From: Bhargavaea ullalensis
GTDB taxonomy: Bacteria > Bacillota > Bacilli > Bacillales_A > Planococcaceae
DNA: 64,000 nucleotides
Assembly (NCBI RefSeq): GCF_040545425.1
Contig: NZ_JBEPLW010000014.1
Reading direction: 5' to 3' (one strand)
Part shown: piece after piece, positions 8,638-18,086 of the stretch
Layout: every line of letters begins with the position of its first letter
Position numbering within the stretch: the stretch's first letter is position 1
Notes under the pieces: model-generated
Database searches by the model: none
Seen by the model: only the letters and a program-made list of their open reading frames with translations
Told to the model about the DNA's origin: nothing
Made by a program: the position numbers and the translations under genes

Positions 8638-10169
8638 AACCGCTCAGAAAAAAGCTGTTTGTCTCTTTCCTGCTCATCATGGGGCTGACGCTAGCCGGCG
8701 TGCTGTTCGTCCTGGCCCAGCTCCTGCCGGTTTACCTGGACCATGAGGACGACCGGGCGGCGGAAGATCTGACGGAGCTGCTCGTCGACAAGGGCATCGT
8801 CCTGAACAAGGAGGAACAGGCCGAACTGAAAGAGCGGCTCTCCGGTGTTTCTCCCGAAACCGGGAACCGGCAGCCGCCGGTCGGTTTTTTGTCGATGCTG
8901 GCGGTGACATTCGCAGCAGCCTTCCTCGTGGCGGCGATGCTTTATTTCCGGATGACCGACCGTTATGTGCATCCCATTGACCTCGTGACCGATACGGCGC
9001 TTGAGCTGGCGAAAGGCAATTACCGGGCGCGTGCGGAATGGGGATCACCCGGCATGCAGGTCGGGCTCATTTCCGCCGTCAATGCGCTGGCGAGGAACCT
9101 GCAAGACATGGAGTCCATGAGGGAAACAGAATCCGAACGGCTTGAAACACTGATCGGCCACATGGGCAGCGGCCTCATCATGATCGGGCGGAGTTCCGAG
9201 ATCGCCATGGCCAATTCATTTTTCCTCGACCAATTCGGCCTGAAAGAAGGAGACCTGGTCGGCAGGAGCTATAAAGCGGTACAACTCCCTTCTGCGCTCG
9301 TCGGACTCATCGACGCGGTGCAGACCGAAGAAAAACCGAGGACGGAGCAGATGGACGTCGAACAAGGAGGCGGAATCGTCACGATGGCCGTATATGCGGC
9401 GCCGGTGATCAGCAGCCATGGCGGCTGGCTCGGCATCGTGGTCGTCATGCATGACATCACTGAGCTCATCCGGTTGGAGCGGGTCAGGAAGGACTTCGTC
9501 GCGAATGTGTCGCATGAGCTCAGGACGCCGGTCACATCAATCAAGGGGTTTTCGGAGACGCTGCTGGACGGCGCCGTACACGATCCAAAAACCGCCGTGC
9601 AATTCCTCGAGATCATTCACCGGGAAAGCGGCCGGCTTGAAGCGCTGATTGAAGACCTGCTCGATCTGTCGCGGATCGAAAAGGAAGGCTTCAGGCTGGA
9701 GCTGACGGATGTGAACGTCCACGGCGTCCTTCAGCAGGCCGTGCGGATCGTCTCCGGCAGGATGAAAGAGCGCGGGATGCAGCTTTTCCTGCATTGCCCG
9801 GAGAATCTGGAGGTGAAGGCCGACGAAAACCGGCTCGTCCAGATTTTCGTCAATCTCGTGGTCAACGCGGTCGCCTATTCAAAGCCGGATACGGATATCC
9901 GGATCACCGCGGAGGCGTCCGGCGGCATGGCCCGAATCTCGGTCGAAGACCACGGGATCGGGATCCCGGAACAGGAATTGTCCAGGCTTTTCGAACGCTT
10001 TTACCGGGTGGACCGTGCCAGGAGCCGGGATTCCGGTGGTACTGGCCTCGGGCTGGCCATCGTCAAACACCTTGTCGATCTGCACGGCGGCACGATCGGC
10101 GTGGAAAGCAGGCTCGGGGAAGGATCGGTCTTCACCGTCCGCATCCCGCTTGTCCGGCCGATGGAATAG
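8634..10169 (+). CDS. phoR: phosphate sensor histidine kinase PhoR
   Basis: This is the membrane sensor kinase partner of PhoP, 511 residues. It has a TM segment at about 8-28, a short outer segment of roughly 50 residues, a second TM at about 82-102, a HAMP-like linker, and a PAS domain at about 160-260. The kinase core has the phosphorylated His in VSHELRTPVTSIKGF, followed by the ATP-binding boxes DHGIGIP and GTGLGLAIVKHL. The extracytoplasmic part is much shorter than in B. subtilis PhoR (579 residues), so signal input may rely on membrane or PAS sensing. A strong terminator ends the operon. Confidence 0.93.
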   Translation: MKPLRKKLFVSFLLIMGLTLAGVLFVLAQLLPVYLDHEDDRAAEDLTELLVDKGIVLNKEEQAELKERLSGVSPETGNRQPPVGFLSMLAVTFAAAFLVAAMLYFRMTDRYVHPIDLVTDTALELAKGNYRARAEWGSPGMQVGLISAVNALARNLQDMESMRETESERLETLIGHMGSGLIMIGRSSEIAMANSFFLDQFGLKEGDLVGRSYKAVQLPSALVGLIDAVQTEEKPRTEQMDVEQGGGIVTMAVYAAPVISSHGGWLGIVVVMHDITELIRLERVRKDFVANVSHELRTPVTSIKGFSETLLDGAVHDPKTAVQFLEIIHRESGRLEALIEDLLDLSRIEKEGFRLELTDVNVHGVLQQAVRIVSGRMKERGMQLFLHCPENLEVKADENRLVQIFVNLVVNAVAYSKPDTDIRITAEASGGMARISVEDHGIGIPEQELSRLFERFYRVDRARSRDSGGTGLGLAIVKHLVDLHGGTIGVESRLGEGSVFTVRIPLVRPME

Positions 10170-10201
10170 GTTGGCCGACAGATCGGACGCTGCCGACAAC
10201 A

Positions 10202-10247
10202 AGACGAGACCGCACCCGGCAAACGGGTCGGGTCTCGTCTTTTTCTT
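10202..10247 (+). terminator. terminator after phoPR
   Basis: AGACGAGACC pairs with GGTCTCGTCT, with an inner ACCCG/CGGGT stem, followed by TTTTTCTTT. It is a strong intrinsic terminator. Confidence 0.88.
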
Positions 10248-10353
10248 TGCCTCCCGGTTCCGCTTTCAGGGCCGCTGTTAAAATAAACGAAACCCCGGAG
10301 GCATGAGTTCCGTACATAGAGACATACATAGAAACCTAGAAGGAGGGGCATTT

Positions 10354-11340
10354 ATGAGCGCGAAGCGCATTTTGACCATTGCCGGGATGGCGGTGGCCGC
10401 CGTCGTGGTGCTCGTCGTCCTGTTCACCACCTGGTACACCGTAGATGAGGGAGAGCAGGCCGTGATCATCACTTTTGGAAAGGCCGATGAGACAGTGACC
10501 GATTCCGGCTTGAAGTTTAAACTCCCGTGGCCGGTCCAGTCTGTTGAAAAACTGTCCAAAGAGACGTATAGTACATCGTTCGGCTACAACCAAGACGAAT
10601 CAGGAGAACTGATCTCCTATGACAAAGAAACCAAAATGATTACAGGAGACGAATATATCGTCATTGCCGACCTTGTCGTACAATGGAAGATCACGGAGCC
10701 GGTGAAGTACTTGTTCAATTCGGAGAACCCGCGTGAGCTGCTGCACGACGCGACCGCAGCGTCCATCCGCTCGATCATCGGCTCTTCCCCGATCGACGAC
10801 GCACTGACCGACGGCAAGGCGGAGATCGAGGCGGACACGAGGGATCTGCTTGCCGATCTTGTCGAACGCTATGACATCGGCATCGCCGTGCAGGGTGTGA
10901 AGCTCCAGGACGTCGAGCTTCCGAATGCCGAAGTACGGGACGCCTTCACAGCCGTCACCGACGCACGCGAAACGAAGAGCACGAAAATCAACCAGGCCCG
11001 AAAATACGAAAACCAGAAAAAGAACGAAGCGGCGGGTGAGCGGGATGCGGTTCTGTCCCGAGCGCAAGGGGATAAGACGGCGCGCATCGAACAGGCAAGC
11101 GGGGACGTGGCAGTGTTCGACAAGCTGTACGCCGAATACAGCAACAACAAGGAAATCACCCGCGAACGGCTCATTCTCGAGACGCTCGAGCAGGTGCTGC
11201 CTGGTGCCAACCTTTACATCATGAATGACGACGGCGGCACGATGAAATACTTGCCGTTGATCCCGGGGACCCAGCCGCCCCAGGCACCGGCACAAGAAGA
11301 CACGGAGAAGAAGGAAGGAGGGGAAGGAAATGGCCAATAA
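10354..11340 (+). CDS. hflK: HflK-like SPFH membrane protein
   Basis: This is an SPFH/band-7 protein of 328 residues. In E. coli, HflK and HflC form a membrane complex that modulates the FtsH protease. One N-terminal TM segment (about 8-28) precedes WYTVDEGEQAVIITFGK, the start of the SPFH domain. The C-terminal half has a charged, Ala- and Glu-rich helical region (ARKYENQKKNEAAGERDAV) that probably forms a coiled coil. A strong AGGAGGG site precedes the ATG at 10354. The frame opening at 10303 lacks a site. It overlaps hflC by 11 bases. The pair sits between phoR and polA, unlike B. subtilis. Confidence 0.9.
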   Translation: MSAKRILTIAGMAVAAVVVLVVLFTTWYTVDEGEQAVIITFGKADETVTDSGLKFKLPWPVQSVEKLSKETYSTSFGYNQDESGELISYDKETKMITGDEYIVIADLVVQWKITEPVKYLFNSENPRELLHDATAASIRSIIGSSPIDDALTDGKAEIEADTRDLLADLVERYDIGIAVQGVKLQDVELPNAEVRDAFTAVTDARETKSTKINQARKYENQKKNEAAGERDAVLSRAQGDKTARIEQASGDVAVFDKLYAEYSNNKEITRERLILETLEQVLPGANLYIMNDDGGTMKYLPLIPGTQPPQAPAQEDTEKKEGGEGNGQ

Positions 11341-12373
11341 CGATAATCCGTTCAAGAGCATCGAAGAGAAGTTCCTGGAACGACAGCGGGAACAGGAGAA
11401 AAAAAGAAAAGAAGGGCAAACGCGAAAGCGTTTCGGAGGCAAAAAGCCGGTCACGCCAAAAGAGCCGAAGAAGCCGATGAATCCTGAGGACCTTAAGAAA
11501 TACATCAAGCCGGCCATCGGTCTGACGGTCATCTTCGCCCTTCTCCTCATCCTTCTGGCCAACGTGTACGTGGTCAAGGAAAACGAATACCGGGTTGTCC
11601 GCCAGTTCGGGGAAGTCGTCAAAATCGTCAATGAGCCCGGTGTCCGGTTCAAGGTGCCGTTCATCCAGAGCGTGTCCGCGCTGCCTAAAAACCAGATGGC
11701 GTACAACGTTTCGGAAGCCGAGATCACGACCAAGGACAAAAAGAGGATGATTATCGACAATTATGCGATCTGGCGCATCACCGATCCGAAAAAGATGATC
11801 AACAACGCACGGAACATCGTGAACGCCGAGTCCCGGATGGAAGAGTATATTTACTCGGTCGTCCGTTCCGAATTCGGCCGCCTCGACTATGCCGACATCG
11901 TCAACGACAAGGATTCCTCGCGCGGCAACCTGAACGACACCGTCACCGAGCGTGTCAATGAATTGCTGGAATCCGGCAACTTCGGAATTGCCGTTACCGA
12001 TGTCCGGATGAAACGGATCGACCTGCCGCCGGAAAACGAGCAGTCGATCTACACCCGGATGATCTCCGAGCGCGAATCCACCGCACAGACCTACCTTTCG
12101 GAAGGGGACGCCGAGAAGCGGAGGATTGAAGCCGAAACCGACCGCGAAGTGCAGGAGCTTTTGGCGAAAGTCAAAAAAGACGCCGAAGTGATCCGGGCGG
12201 AAGGAGAGGCGGAAGCGGCCAAGATCTACAACGGATCATTTTCAAAGGATCCTGAGTTTTATGAGCTGTATCGTACGCTCGAATCGTACAAAAAGACGAT
12301 CGGGGATGAGACGATGATCATCCTGCCGTCCGATTCGCCGTACGCCCGCCTCTTGTCGGGATATCTCGACTGA
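11330..12373 (+). CDS. hflC: HflC-like SPFH membrane protein
   Basis: This 347-residue SPFH protein is the partner of HflK. A basic cytoplasmic N-terminus of about 60 residues (QREQEKKRKEGQTRKR and more) precedes one TM segment near 62-82. The band-7 domain begins NVYVVKENEYRVVRQFGE. A helical region contains SEGDAEKRRIEAETDREV, followed by GEAEAAKIYN, which is characteristic of HflC. The long basic N-terminus is unusual compared with E. coli HflC. Translation is coupled to hflK by the overlap. Confidence 0.9.
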   Translation: MANNDNPFKSIEEKFLERQREQEKKRKEGQTRKRFGGKKPVTPKEPKKPMNPEDLKKYIKPAIGLTVIFALLLILLANVYVVKENEYRVVRQFGEVVKIVNEPGVRFKVPFIQSVSALPKNQMAYNVSEAEITTKDKKRMIIDNYAIWRITDPKKMINNARNIVNAESRMEEYIYSVVRSEFGRLDYADIVNDKDSSRGNLNDTVTERVNELLESGNFGIAVTDVRMKRIDLPPENEQSIYTRMISERESTAQTYLSEGDAEKRRIEAETDREVQELLAKVKKDAEVIRAEGEAEAAKIYNGSFSKDPEFYELYRTLESYKKTIGDETMIILPSDSPYARLLSGYLD

Positions 12374-12535
12374 GCAAAGAAGGCCGTCGCGGCTTTCACC
12401 GATCTGCCCCTGTGGTAAGATGGTGAGAGACGACGGCTTTATTTTATGGAAGAAAATCAAATCAGGGCAAGAGGATGCACCCGTCCGCAAAACGGGTGGG
12501 CAGCGTCCTTTTCCCGGTGACGGGGGTTGACCGAT

Positions 12536-15163
12536 ATGACGAAACGGAAAGTGCTGCTTCTCGACGGAAACAGCCTGGCGTACCGCGCCTTTTTCGCGCT
12601 TCCGCTGCTGACGAACGACCAGGGAGTCCATACTAACGCCGTATACGGGTTCGCCATGATGCTACAGAAAATTCTTGAGGAGGAAAAACCGACTCATATG
12701 CTCGTTGCCTGGGATGCCGGGAAGACGACGTTCCGTCATGAAACTTTCAAGGAATACAAAGGGGGCCGCCAAAAAACGCCGCCCGAACTGTCCGAACAGT
12801 TCCCGTATTTGCGGAAAATGCTGGATGCCTACCAGATCAGGCAGTATGAGCTCGAGTCCTACGAAGCGGATGACATCATCGGCACGCTGAGCCGTGAGGC
12901 CGGCAAAGACGGAGCCGAGACGGTCGTCATTTCCGGGGACAAAGACCTCACTCAGCTGGCTTCCGGCGACGTGACCGTCTTCATCACCCGAAAAGGGATC
13001 ACGGACATCGAACGGTACACACCGGAACATGTGATGGAAAAGTACGGCCTGTCGCCAGAGCAGATCATCGATATGAAAGGCCTGATGGGCGACAGCTCAG
13101 ACAATATTCCGGGCGTTCCGGGCGTCGGAGAAAAGACGGCGATCAAACTGCTGAAACAATTCGGCACCGTCGAAGGCGTCTATGAAGGCCTCGATCAAGT
13201 AAGCGGCAAAAAGCTCAAAGAAAAGCTCGAAGAAAATGAAGAGCTTGCAAAGATGAGCAAACAGCTCGCCACGATCAATACCGCATCTCCTGTCGAAGTG
13301 AAGATCGATGACCTGTCATACGGCGGTCCGGACAAAGATGAAATCGTGAAGATTTTTCAAGAGCTTAACTTCAAAACCTTGCTTGAAAAAGTGGATGCAC
13401 CGGTTGCAGCAACCGAACCGCTGGAGGACTTCGAGTGCCCGGTGGTGAGTGCGGCACCGGTATCGCTCTTGACCGACGGGGTGGCGATCCACCTGGAGCT
13501 GGCCGGCGAGCAGTACCACACTGCGGAGATTCTTGGCCTGGCCCTGTCTGACGGGGAAGAGACGGTGTTTATTCCCGCGGGGGATGTGAAGGCGGATGAA
13601 AGGCTGTGCAGTTGGCTGAGCGATGAGTCGAATGCCAAGTGGTGCACCGATTCAAAGGCGGCGCTTGCCGCGCTGACGAGACTTGGAGTGGAGGCGGAAG
13701 GCATCGGATTCGACCTGCTGCTCGCCGCCTATATCGCCAATCCATCCGTTTCCCTGACCGACACGGCCTCCATCGCACGGGAGTTCGGCTGGACCGGAAT
13801 CCCGACTGATGAATCCGTCTACGGGAAGGGCGCGCGCAAGGCGATTCCGGATGAAACGGCCGTCGCCGCCCACGCCGGCAGAAAGGCATTTGCCGTTTCC
13901 AAGCTGCGGGCAGTTGCCGAAGACAAGCTGAAGGCAAATGAGCAGGACGGGCTCTACCGGGAACTGGAGCTTCCGCTTGCCTCGATCCTCGGAAAGATGG
14001 AAGCGATCGGCGTCAAGGCAGACCGCGACACGCTTTTGGGAATCGGCGAAGACCTGTCCGGCAAGCTGGAGGCGATCGAGCGGGAGATCCATGAGATCGC
14101 CGGCGAAACATTTAATATCAACTCCACCAAGCAGCTCGGTTCCGTGCTGTTTGAGAAGCTGGGCCTTCCGGCGGTCAAAAAGACGAAAACCGGCTATTCC
14201 ACCGCGGCGGACGTGCTTGAAAAGCTGGAGGGCCGCCATGAGATCATCCGGCATATCCTCGACTACCGTCAGCTCGGCAAGCTGAACTCGACCTATATCG
14301 AAGGCCTTCTGAAAGAGATTCATCCAGACGGCAAGATCCATACGTATTATCAGCAGGCACTCACCCAGACGGGCCGGCTCAGTTCCACGAATCCGAATCT
14401 GCAGAATATCCCTGTCCGGATCGAGGAAGGGCGCAAGATCCGCAAGGCGTTCGTCCCTTCGGAGCCCGGCTGGATGATGTTCGCTGCCGACTACTCACAG
14501 ATCGAACTGCGCGTGCTGGCCCATATGTCGGGTGACGAACGGCTTATCGAGGCATTCCGCGAGGGGGCGGACATCCACACAAGAACGGCGAGCGACGTTT
14601 TCCATGTTGCGCCGGATGAAGTGACATCGGACATGAGGCGTGCCGCGAAGGCGGTCAACTTCGGCATCGTCTACGGCATCAGCGACTACGGGCTTTCTCA
14701 GAGCCTGAATATCTCGAGGAAGGAAGCCGGCGAATTCATCGACCGCTACCTCGCGAGCTTCCCGGGTGTCAAGGCCTATATGGACAACGGTGTGGCCGAA
14801 GCGCGCAAGACCGGGTACGTCACGACGATGCTCAACCGACGCCGGTATCTCCCGGACATCACGAGCTCGAACTTCAACCTCCGGAGCTTCGCGGAGCGGA
14901 CGGCGATGAACACCCCGATCCAGGGCACTGCGGCCGACATCATCAAAAAGGCGATGATCATGATGGACGATCGGCTTGAGAAGGAAAACCTGCAGGCCCG
15001 CATGCTGCTCCAGGTGCACGACGAACTGATCTTCGAGTGTCCGGAAGAAGAAATCGCCGTCCTCGAGAAAGTGGTGCCGGAGGTCATGGAATCCGCACTG
15101 GAGCTGAACGTGCCGCTCAAAGTGGAATCTGCCTCGGGGCCGACCTGGTACGATACGAAATAA
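12536..15163 (+). CDS. polA: DNA polymerase I
   Basis: DNA polymerase I acts in repair and Okazaki fragment processing. The protein has 875 residues from the ATG at 12536. The 5' nuclease domain (about 1-290) has LLLDGNSLAYRAFFA, YEADDIIGTL and GDSSDNIPGVPGVG. The middle domain (about 300-470) lacks the acidic exonuclease motifs, as in Geobacillus Pol I, so proofreading is probably absent. The polymerase domain holds motif A DYSQIELRVLAH, motif B RRAAKAVNFGIVYG and motif C LLQVHDELIFE. A TTG at 12527 opens the frame, but the GGGGG site spaces better to the ATG. It lies directly upstream of mutM. Confidence 0.96.
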   Translation: MTKRKVLLLDGNSLAYRAFFALPLLTNDQGVHTNAVYGFAMMLQKILEEEKPTHMLVAWDAGKTTFRHETFKEYKGGRQKTPPELSEQFPYLRKMLDAYQIRQYELESYEADDIIGTLSREAGKDGAETVVISGDKDLTQLASGDVTVFITRKGITDIERYTPEHVMEKYGLSPEQIIDMKGLMGDSSDNIPGVPGVGEKTAIKLLKQFGTVEGVYEGLDQVSGKKLKEKLEENEELAKMSKQLATINTASPVEVKIDDLSYGGPDKDEIVKIFQELNFKTLLEKVDAPVAATEPLEDFECPVVSAAPVSLLTDGVAIHLELAGEQYHTAEILGLALSDGEETVFIPAGDVKADERLCSWLSDESNAKWCTDSKAALAALTRLGVEAEGIGFDLLLAAYIANPSVSLTDTASIAREFGWTGIPTDESVYGKGARKAIPDETAVAAHAGRKAFAVSKLRAVAEDKLKANEQDGLYRELELPLASILGKMEAIGVKADRDTLLGIGEDLSGKLEAIEREIHEIAGETFNINSTKQLGSVLFEKLGLPAVKKTKTGYSTAADVLEKLEGRHEIIRHILDYRQLGKLNSTYIEGLLKEIHPDGKIHTYYQQALTQTGRLSSTNPNLQNIPVRIEEGRKIRKAFVPSEPGWMMFAADYSQIELRVLAHMSGDERLIEAFREGADIHTRTASDVFHVAPDEVTSDMRRAAKAVNFGIVYGISDYGLSQSLNISRKEAGEFIDRYLASFPGVKAYMDNGVAEARKTGYVTTMLNRRRYLPDITSSNFNLRSFAERTAMNTPIQGTAADIIKKAMIMMDDRLEKENLQARMLLQVHDELIFECPEEEIAVLEKVVPEVMESALELNVPLKVESASGPTWYDTK

Positions 15164-15185
15164 TAGAGAAAGAAGATGAAGCAGG

Positions 15186-16058
15186 ATGCCGGAACTGCCG
15201 GAAGTGGAGGGCGTCGTGCGGTCACTCGGCCCGGCGGCAGCCGGTCGGACTGTCCGTGACGCCGTCATTTCGGAAACAATCGTGCGGTCAAAAGCCGAGT
15301 CGAAGGAAGCCATACTCAAAAACATTTCGCCCGAAGAATTCGTTTTTCGGATGCGGGGGATGCAGGTTCTCCGCGTCACCAGGCGAAGCAAATATATATA
15401 TTTCCATCTTGAAAAAAACGGAGAATCGTTTTTGCTCGTCAGCCACCTTGGCATGTCGGGTGCCTGGTTCGCAGTCGGGAGCCTTGATGAAGTGACAGAA
15501 GGAAAATTCCGCCGTCATATTCATGTCATCTTCGAAATGGAAGACGGGGGACTGCTCGTCTACGCGGATATCCGGCGCTTCGGAGAACTTCGGCTGATCG
15601 GGGAGGAATCCGATCACCCGCCGCTGCTCGCCATGGCACCGGAGCCGTTCGATGAAGAGGCGGAAGGGCATTTTCTGGAGCTGAGCGCCTCCCGGAAATA
15701 CAGGGACAAGCCGATCAAGGAAACGATCATGGACGGCCATGTGATCTCAGGGTGCGGCAACATCTATGCAACCGAAGCCCTGTTCCGCATGGGAATCCAC
15801 CCGGCCAGGAAAACCGGACGGATTTCCATGGAGCGGCGTGCCAAACTGTTTCGCTCGATCGTGGAGATCCTGCGTGAAGCGGTGGAGGCGGGGGGCAGTT
15901 CGATCTCCGACTACCGCAACATCAACGGGCAAGCCGGTTCCATGCAGGACAGACTCCGGATGTACGGAAAAAAGCACTGCCCTGACTGCGGCAGCGAGAC
16001 AAAACGCCGGACGATCGGCGGGCGGACGTCTGTTTATTGCCCGAAATGCCAGCATTGA
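15186..16058 (+). CDS. mutM: formamidopyrimidine-DNA glycosylase (MutM/Fpg)
   Basis: MutM removes 8-oxoguanine and formamidopyrimidines and cleaves the abasic site. The 290-residue protein starts MPELPEVE, giving the catalytic N-terminal Pro and Glu after Met removal. SHLGMSG carries conserved central residues. GNIYATEALF and SISDYRNINGQAG belong to the helix-two-turn-helix region. The C-terminal zinc finger has four cysteines (CPDCGSETKR...VYCPKC) with the intercalating Arg nearby. It follows polA by 22 bases and precedes coaE, as in Bacillus but without the intervening ytaF. Confidence 0.96.
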   Translation: MPELPEVEGVVRSLGPAAAGRTVRDAVISETIVRSKAESKEAILKNISPEEFVFRMRGMQVLRVTRRSKYIYFHLEKNGESFLLVSHLGMSGAWFAVGSLDEVTEGKFRRHIHVIFEMEDGGLLVYADIRRFGELRLIGEESDHPPLLAMAPEPFDEEAEGHFLELSASRKYRDKPIKETIMDGHVISGCGNIYATEALFRMGIHPARKTGRISMERRAKLFRSIVEILREAVEAGGSSISDYRNINGQAGSMQDRLRMYGKKHCPDCGSETKRRTIGGRTSVYCPKCQH

Positions 16059-16072
16059 TTGGAGGACTGAGT

Positions 16073-16669
16073 ATGATCATCGGATTGACGGGAAGCATCG
16101 CAAGCGGAAAGAGTACCGTATCGCACATGCTGGCGGAACGGAACTACCCGGTCGTAGACGCAGACCTGGTGGCCCGGGTTGTTGTGGAACCCGGGCAGCC
16201 GGCGCTTGAGGAAATACGCAGGGCGTTCGGGGACCGGGTCATCACGCAAGACGGGACGATGGACCGGCGGCTCGTCGGCGAACTGATCTTCAATGACCCT
16301 GCAGAACGGAAAAGACTCAATGACATCATTCATCCTGCAATCCGCAAAGAGATGCTCAAGCAGCGAGATGAGTTTCTGGCGGATGGCTGGAACACGGTCA
16401 TCATGGATATTCCGCTGCTGTTTGAAAGCCGTCTCCAGCATTTGGTCGATAAAATACTCGTTGTCTCCGTCACTGAAGACACTCAACTCCTCAGACTGAT
16501 GGAGCGCAACGGATTCACCGAGCAGGAGGCGAGGGCAAGGATCGCTTCGCAGCTCCCGGTTTCCGAAAAGGAAAAGGGGGCGGACGCGGTCATTTACAAC
16601 AACGGAACGCTTGCGGAGACCGCCAGGCAGCTTGACCAAATCCTGGAAGGCTGGCGGGCAATACCCTGA
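16073..16669 (+). CDS. coaE: dephospho-CoA kinase
   Basis: CoaE phosphorylates the 3'-hydroxyl of dephospho-CoA, the last step of coenzyme A synthesis. The protein has 198 residues. The P-loop GLTGSIASGKST is at residues 4-15, VVDADLVAR follows near 27-35, and IPLLFESRL is the conserved lid and substrate region. The ATG at 16073 is preceded by TTGGAGGACTG. The frame opening at 16037 overlaps mutM and has no site. It is the third gene of the polA-mutM-coaE group. Confidence 0.95.
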   Translation: MIIGLTGSIASGKSTVSHMLAERNYPVVDADLVARVVVEPGQPALEEIRRAFGDRVITQDGTMDRRLVGELIFNDPAERKRLNDIIHPAIRKEMLKQRDEFLADGWNTVIMDIPLLFESRLQHLVDKILVVSVTEDTQLLRLMERNGFTEQEARARIASQLPVSEKEKGADAVIYNNGTLAETARQLDQILEGWRAIP

Positions 16670-16736
16670 GCGCCGGATTTCTGAATTGCGGAACTTCCGG
16701 GCGTTGTCCGTTTGGAGACGCACTTTCTGTAAAATG

Positions 16737-16745
16737 TGCTATACT
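16737..16745 (+). promoter_or_regulatory. extended -10 promoter for gapB
   Basis: TGCTATACT forms an extended -10 (TGN-TATACT), 51 bases upstream of the gapB start. No clear -35 is present. In B. subtilis gapB is repressed by CcpN under glycolytic conditions; I could not identify a CcpN operator here with confidence. Confidence 0.45.
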
Positions 16746-16795
16746 AATTGAGGATAAAAGAAAATGAGTATAACACAGTTAATGGGAGGATCATC

Positions 16796-17818
16796 ATGAC
16801 AACTTCAATTGCGATCAACGGATTCGGCCGCATCGGCCGCATGGTGTTCCGCCAGGCCATCCTGGAGGACGATCTGAATATCGTGGCGGTGAATGCAAGC
16901 TATCCGTCTGAGACGCTTGCACACCTATTGAAATATGATACGACGCACGGAAGATTCGAAGGAACCGTGCTGACCGAAGAGGATGCACTCATCGTCAACG
17001 GCAAGCGTGTCCAGCTGATCTCAGAGCGCGACCCTGCAAAGCTTCCCTGGGAGGAACTCGGCGTCGATATCGTGATTGAAGCAACCGGAAAGTTCAACGA
17101 GCGCGACAAGGCTGCCCTCCATCTGCAGTCGGGCGCCAAAAAAGTCATCTTGACTGCACCGGGCAAGAATGAGGATGTCACCATCGTGATGGGCGTCAAT
17201 GACGACAAGCTTGATCTCGACAAGCATGATGTCATCTCGAATGCCAGCTGCACGACGAACTGCCTCGCGCCGGTCGCAAAAGTGCTGAATGATGAGTTCG
17301 GTATCGAAAGCGGCCTCATGACGACGATCCATGCGTATACGAATGACCAGAACAACATCGACAACCCGCACAAAGATCTGCGCCGTGCGCGTGCATGCGC
17401 AGAGTCGATCATCCCGACGACGACCGGCGCCGCGAAGGCCCTTTCCCTCGTATTGCCGGAACTTGAGGGCAAGCTGCACGGAATGGCGCTCCGCGTGCCG
17501 ACGCCGAACGTCTCCCTCGTCGACCTTGTCGTCGACCTGAAGACGGACGTCACGCCGGAAATCGTCAATGACGCCTTTATCCGGGCATCGGAAGGCCCGA
17601 TGGATGGGATCCTTGCCTACACGACGGAGCCCCTCGTCTCGACGGACTTCAACACGGATGCACATTCTGCAACGGTCGACGGCCTGACCACCATGGTCAT
17701 GGGCGACCGCAAGGTGAAGGTCCTCGCCTGGTATGACAACGAATGGGGCTACTCTGCCCGCGTCGTCGACCTGACGAAAAAAGTCGCCACCGAACTCGGA
17801 GCGAAAGTGAACGCATAA
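16796..17818 (+). CDS. gapB: glyceraldehyde-3-phosphate dehydrogenase, gluconeogenic GapB type
   Basis: This is a 340-residue glyceraldehyde-3-phosphate dehydrogenase. It resembles B. subtilis GapB, the NADP-preferring gluconeogenic enzyme, more than GapA. The ASYPSETLAHLLKYDTTHGR region and the position next to speD and nrdR both match GapB. The NAD(P) fold begins INGFGRIGRMVFR. The catalytic Cys is in SNASCTTNCLAP and the paired His in TTIHAYTNDQ. YDNEWGYS closes the fold. The ATG at 16796 has a GGGAGGA site; the earlier in-frame start at 16748 lacks one. Confidence 0.93.
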   Translation: MTTSIAINGFGRIGRMVFRQAILEDDLNIVAVNASYPSETLAHLLKYDTTHGRFEGTVLTEEDALIVNGKRVQLISERDPAKLPWEELGVDIVIEATGKFNERDKAALHLQSGAKKVILTAPGKNEDVTIVMGVNDDKLDLDKHDVISNASCTTNCLAPVAKVLNDEFGIESGLMTTIHAYTNDQNNIDNPHKDLRRARACAESIIPTTTGAAKALSLVLPELEGKLHGMALRVPTPNVSLVDLVVDLKTDVTPEIVNDAFIRASEGPMDGILAYTTEPLVSTDFNTDAHSATVDGLTTMVMGDRKVKVLAWYDNEWGYSARVVDLTKKVATELGAKVNA

Positions 17819-17836
17819 TCATATTTGAATACCGCG

Positions 17837-17879
17837 GAAGAAGGGGAAAAACAAGCTGTTTTTCCCCTTCTTCTCTTTA
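17837..17879 (+). terminator. terminator after gapB
   Basis: A perfect 16-bp stem (17837-17852 with 17858-17873) has a five-base loop AAGCT and ends in TCTTTAA. Both stem arms are A/G- or T/C-rich. It separates gapB from the independent speD promoter. Confidence 0.85.
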
Positions 17880-17936
17880 ATCTTCGGAATGTCGTCCCGG
17901 CGGCAGCCGGGAGAGTAAAGAATATTAGATTAGAGG

Positions 17937-17965
17937 TTGCGCCGGAAGCCGCATCGTCATATAAT
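17937..17965 (+). promoter_or_regulatory. speD promoter
   Basis: TTGCGC at 17937-17942 and a consensus TATAAT at 17960-17965 are spaced by exactly 17 bases. The predicted start near 17972 leaves a leader of about 115 nt before speD. Confidence 0.65.
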
Positions 17966-17971
17966 AATTCC

Positions 17972-18086
17972 GACCAATGTGTCGCTGGGCCGCTTAAAGG
18001 GTTAGGACCTCTAGGACTAACTTTCCCCCGTGGTGTCCCGTTTGCCGGAACTCCGGCATTCATTTTGTATGAAGGGGGGACGAACC
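17972..18086 (+). promoter_or_regulatory. structured speD leader able to mask its ribosome site
   Basis: The leader holds GTTAG and CTAAC arms near 18000-18020, a C-rich stretch TTTCCCCCG near 18022, a hairpin GCCGGA-AC-TCCGGC near 18050, and then the speD ribosome site GAAGGGGGG near 18071. The C-rich stretch is complementary to the ribosome site, so a fold could hide it. I recognise no known riboswitch family. The fold is my own pairing by eye. Confidence 0.4.
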
